This document shows positions 62,956 to 64,000 of a DNA stretch of 64,000 nt, piece by piece. The stretch is taken from positions 62,001 to 126,000 of the forward strand of contig NZ_CP026031.1 of the NCBI RefSeq assembly GCF_003726095.1. The letters run 5' to 3'. The position numbers and the translations under genes were made by a program. The notes below the pieces were generated by a model. That model saw nothing but the letters and a program-made list of their open reading frames with translations, was not told where the DNA came from and made no database searches. Source of the stretch: Niallia circulans. GTDB lineage: Bacteria > Bacillota > Bacilli > Bacillales > Cytobacillaceae. The stretch's first letter is position 1. Each line of letters begins with the position of its first letter.

Positions 62956-63633
62956 ATGAGACTATATATTGATTCAGCAAATTATGAGCAAATTGAAAGA
63001 ATAAATGAATATTATCCCATTTCTGGTGTGACTACTAATCCTTCTATTCTCGTAAAGGAAAAAAAGCCCTATATTCAAGTTCTTCAAGATATTCGGAAAA
63101 TAATAGGAGAAGAGAAAGAGCTTTTTATTCAAGTTATCGCAGATAATGCAAGTGAAATAGTAAAGGAAGCTGAGTATTTCCAAACAAGGATTTCAGGGAA
63201 GATAATTATAAAAATTCCTGTTACGGAAGAAGGGATAAAAGCAATAAAAGCGTTGACTGCTAAAAAAATACCAACGTTAGCCACAACGATATATACTCCA
63301 TTTCAAGCATTAATCGCGGCAAAAGCAGGTGCAAAGTATGTTGCTCCTTATGTTAATCGGATTGATGATTTATCTGGAGATGGCATTCGTGTAGTGAGTG
63401 AAATAATTACTCTGTTTACCACACATAAAATTAGTACAGAGGTGTTAGCGGCAAGTTTTAAAAACGTACAACAGGTCTATGAAGCATGTTTAACTGGAGC
63501 TCATACTATAACTGTAGCTCCTGAAATAATTGAAAAATTAATTGATTTTCCAGCAACTACTAGAGATGTTAGGGTCTTTCAGAGTCAGTGGAAGGATACG
63601 TTTGGAAAGGGTGGAAATCCCCTTCTTAAGTAA
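62956..63633 (+). CDS. fsa: fructose-6-phosphate aldolase / small transaldolase
   Basis: 225-residue TIM-barrel class I aldolase, 220 in E. coli FsaA. Starts RLYIDSANYEQIERI; Schiff-base Lys86 in IIIKIPVTEEG; GVTTNPSIL, PTLATTIYTPFQALIAAKAGAKYVAPYVNRID and VLAASFKN follow the FSA/TalC family. ATG 62956 after GAGGAGAATCTTTCC; 26 codons upstream are open but implausible. In a sorbitol operon it could cleave fructose-6-phosphate, the product of SrlD, into dihydroxyacetone and glyceraldehyde-3-phosphate, or act as a transaldolase. Which one is inference. Confidence 0.87.
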   Translation: MRLYIDSANYEQIERINEYYPISGVTTNPSILVKEKKPYIQVLQDIRKIIGEEKELFIQVIADNASEIVKEAEYFQTRISGKIIIKIPVTEEGIKAIKALTAKKIPTLATTIYTPFQALIAAKAGAKYVAPYVNRIDDLSGDGIRVVSEIITLFTTHKISTEVLAASFKNVQQVYEACLTGAHTITVAPEIIEKLIDFPATTRDVRVFQSQWKDTFGKGGNPLLK

Positions 63634-63654
63634 ATGAATGGGAGCGAAACAAAT

Positions 63655-64000
63655 ATGGAAACGAACAAAATTGTATTTTTTGATTTAGACGGAACACTTC
63701 TGACGAGTGAGCTTACTGTGTCAGATAGTTCTATTGCGGCAATTAAAAAATTAATGGAAAACGAGATTGAGCCTATTATAGCTACAGGTAGAACATTAAT
63801 GGAAATAGGATATATATTAGAAGCAACAGGTATTAATTCAGTAGTTGCTATGAATGGACAGTATGTAGTGTATAAAGGAACAACGATTTATGAAAATCCA
63901 TTAGAAGTAAGTGTAGTAAAAGAACTTCATCTGGATACAATTAAAAATAGGCATGAAATGGCGTTCTATAATGCGGAAAAGATTTGTGTTACAAATGAGG
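63655..64000 (+). CDS. Cof-type HAD phosphatase, N-terminal part
   Basis: The first 115 codons of a gene that leaves the window. Motif I is VFFDLDGTLLTSE, motif II IIATGRT, and VAMNGQYVVYKG begins the cap. The ATG at 63655 follows GGGAGCGAAACAAAT, 21 nt after the aldolase, so it is a probable last member of the sorbitol operon. Perhaps it removes a sugar-phosphate; substrate not known. Confidence 0.82.
   Translation, partial: METNKIVFFDLDGTLLTSELTVSDSSIAAIKKLMENEIEPIIATGRTLMEIGYILEATGINSVVAMNGQYVVYKGTTIYENPLEVSVVKELHLDTIKNRHEMAFYNAEKICVTNE

Overview
The window is AT-rich, low-GC Firmicute DNA with strong AAGGAGG-type ribosome sites, frequent TTG/GTG starts, sigma-A promoters, spore-type promoters and a CtsR box. 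Gene content and order point to a Bacillaceae member (Bacillus/Niallia-like). From about 24.5 kb to 57.2 kb the gene order follows the B. subtilis yit-arg-yja region: yitK(yajQ)-yitL(cvfB), yitS(degV)-yitT, a DUF3813 gene, yitU-yitV-yitW, argCJBD-carAB-argF, yjzC, yjzD, yjaU-yjaV-med. Lineage-specific blocks interrupt it: moaA-moeA and a complete L-lactate locus (lutP, lutR, lutABC) before argC, clpB between yjzC and yjzD, and a sorbitol PTS operon after med where comZ is expected.

Left arm (1-24 kb) is an accessory region: a truncated CNNM-type membrane protein; two ABC-2 transporter systems (480-3771 and 5099-7503) around a methyltransferase whose ribosome site lies in a hairpin; an RpiR regulator divergent from two tandem Gfo/Idh/MocA dehydrogenases; an ArsR regulator, an AraC regulator and a GH127 beta-L-arabinofuranosidase; Nudix and GNAT enzymes; an AsnO-type asparagine synthetase; a frameshifted GerAB-like germination permease behind a sigma-G-like promoter; an EamA transporter; a GH13 neopullulanase; and a SigB-type stress dehydrogenase.

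The divergent pair yajQ/cvfB (24.5-26.1 kb) is bracketed by two tandem-repeat arrays, each with a 52-bp period. The first has seven full copies and a tail. Each copy carries an inverted repeat whose arms vary in a compensatory way, so a folded structure appears to be conserved. These arrays are the strongest unexplained structures here.

Right arm: the arginine operon makes ornithine, carbamoyl phosphate and citrulline from glutamate in one overlapping gene series. The lut locus imports lactate (LutP) and oxidises it (LutABC) under LutR, with identical 13-bp palindromes before lutP and lutA. The last block takes up sorbitol by PTS (SrlA, SrlE, SrlB), oxidises sorbitol-6-phosphate (SrlD), carries its own regulators (GutR, GutM), and continues into a fructose-6-phosphate aldolase and a truncated HAD phosphatase. 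No rRNA, tRNA, CRISPR array or intact insertion sequence was recognised.
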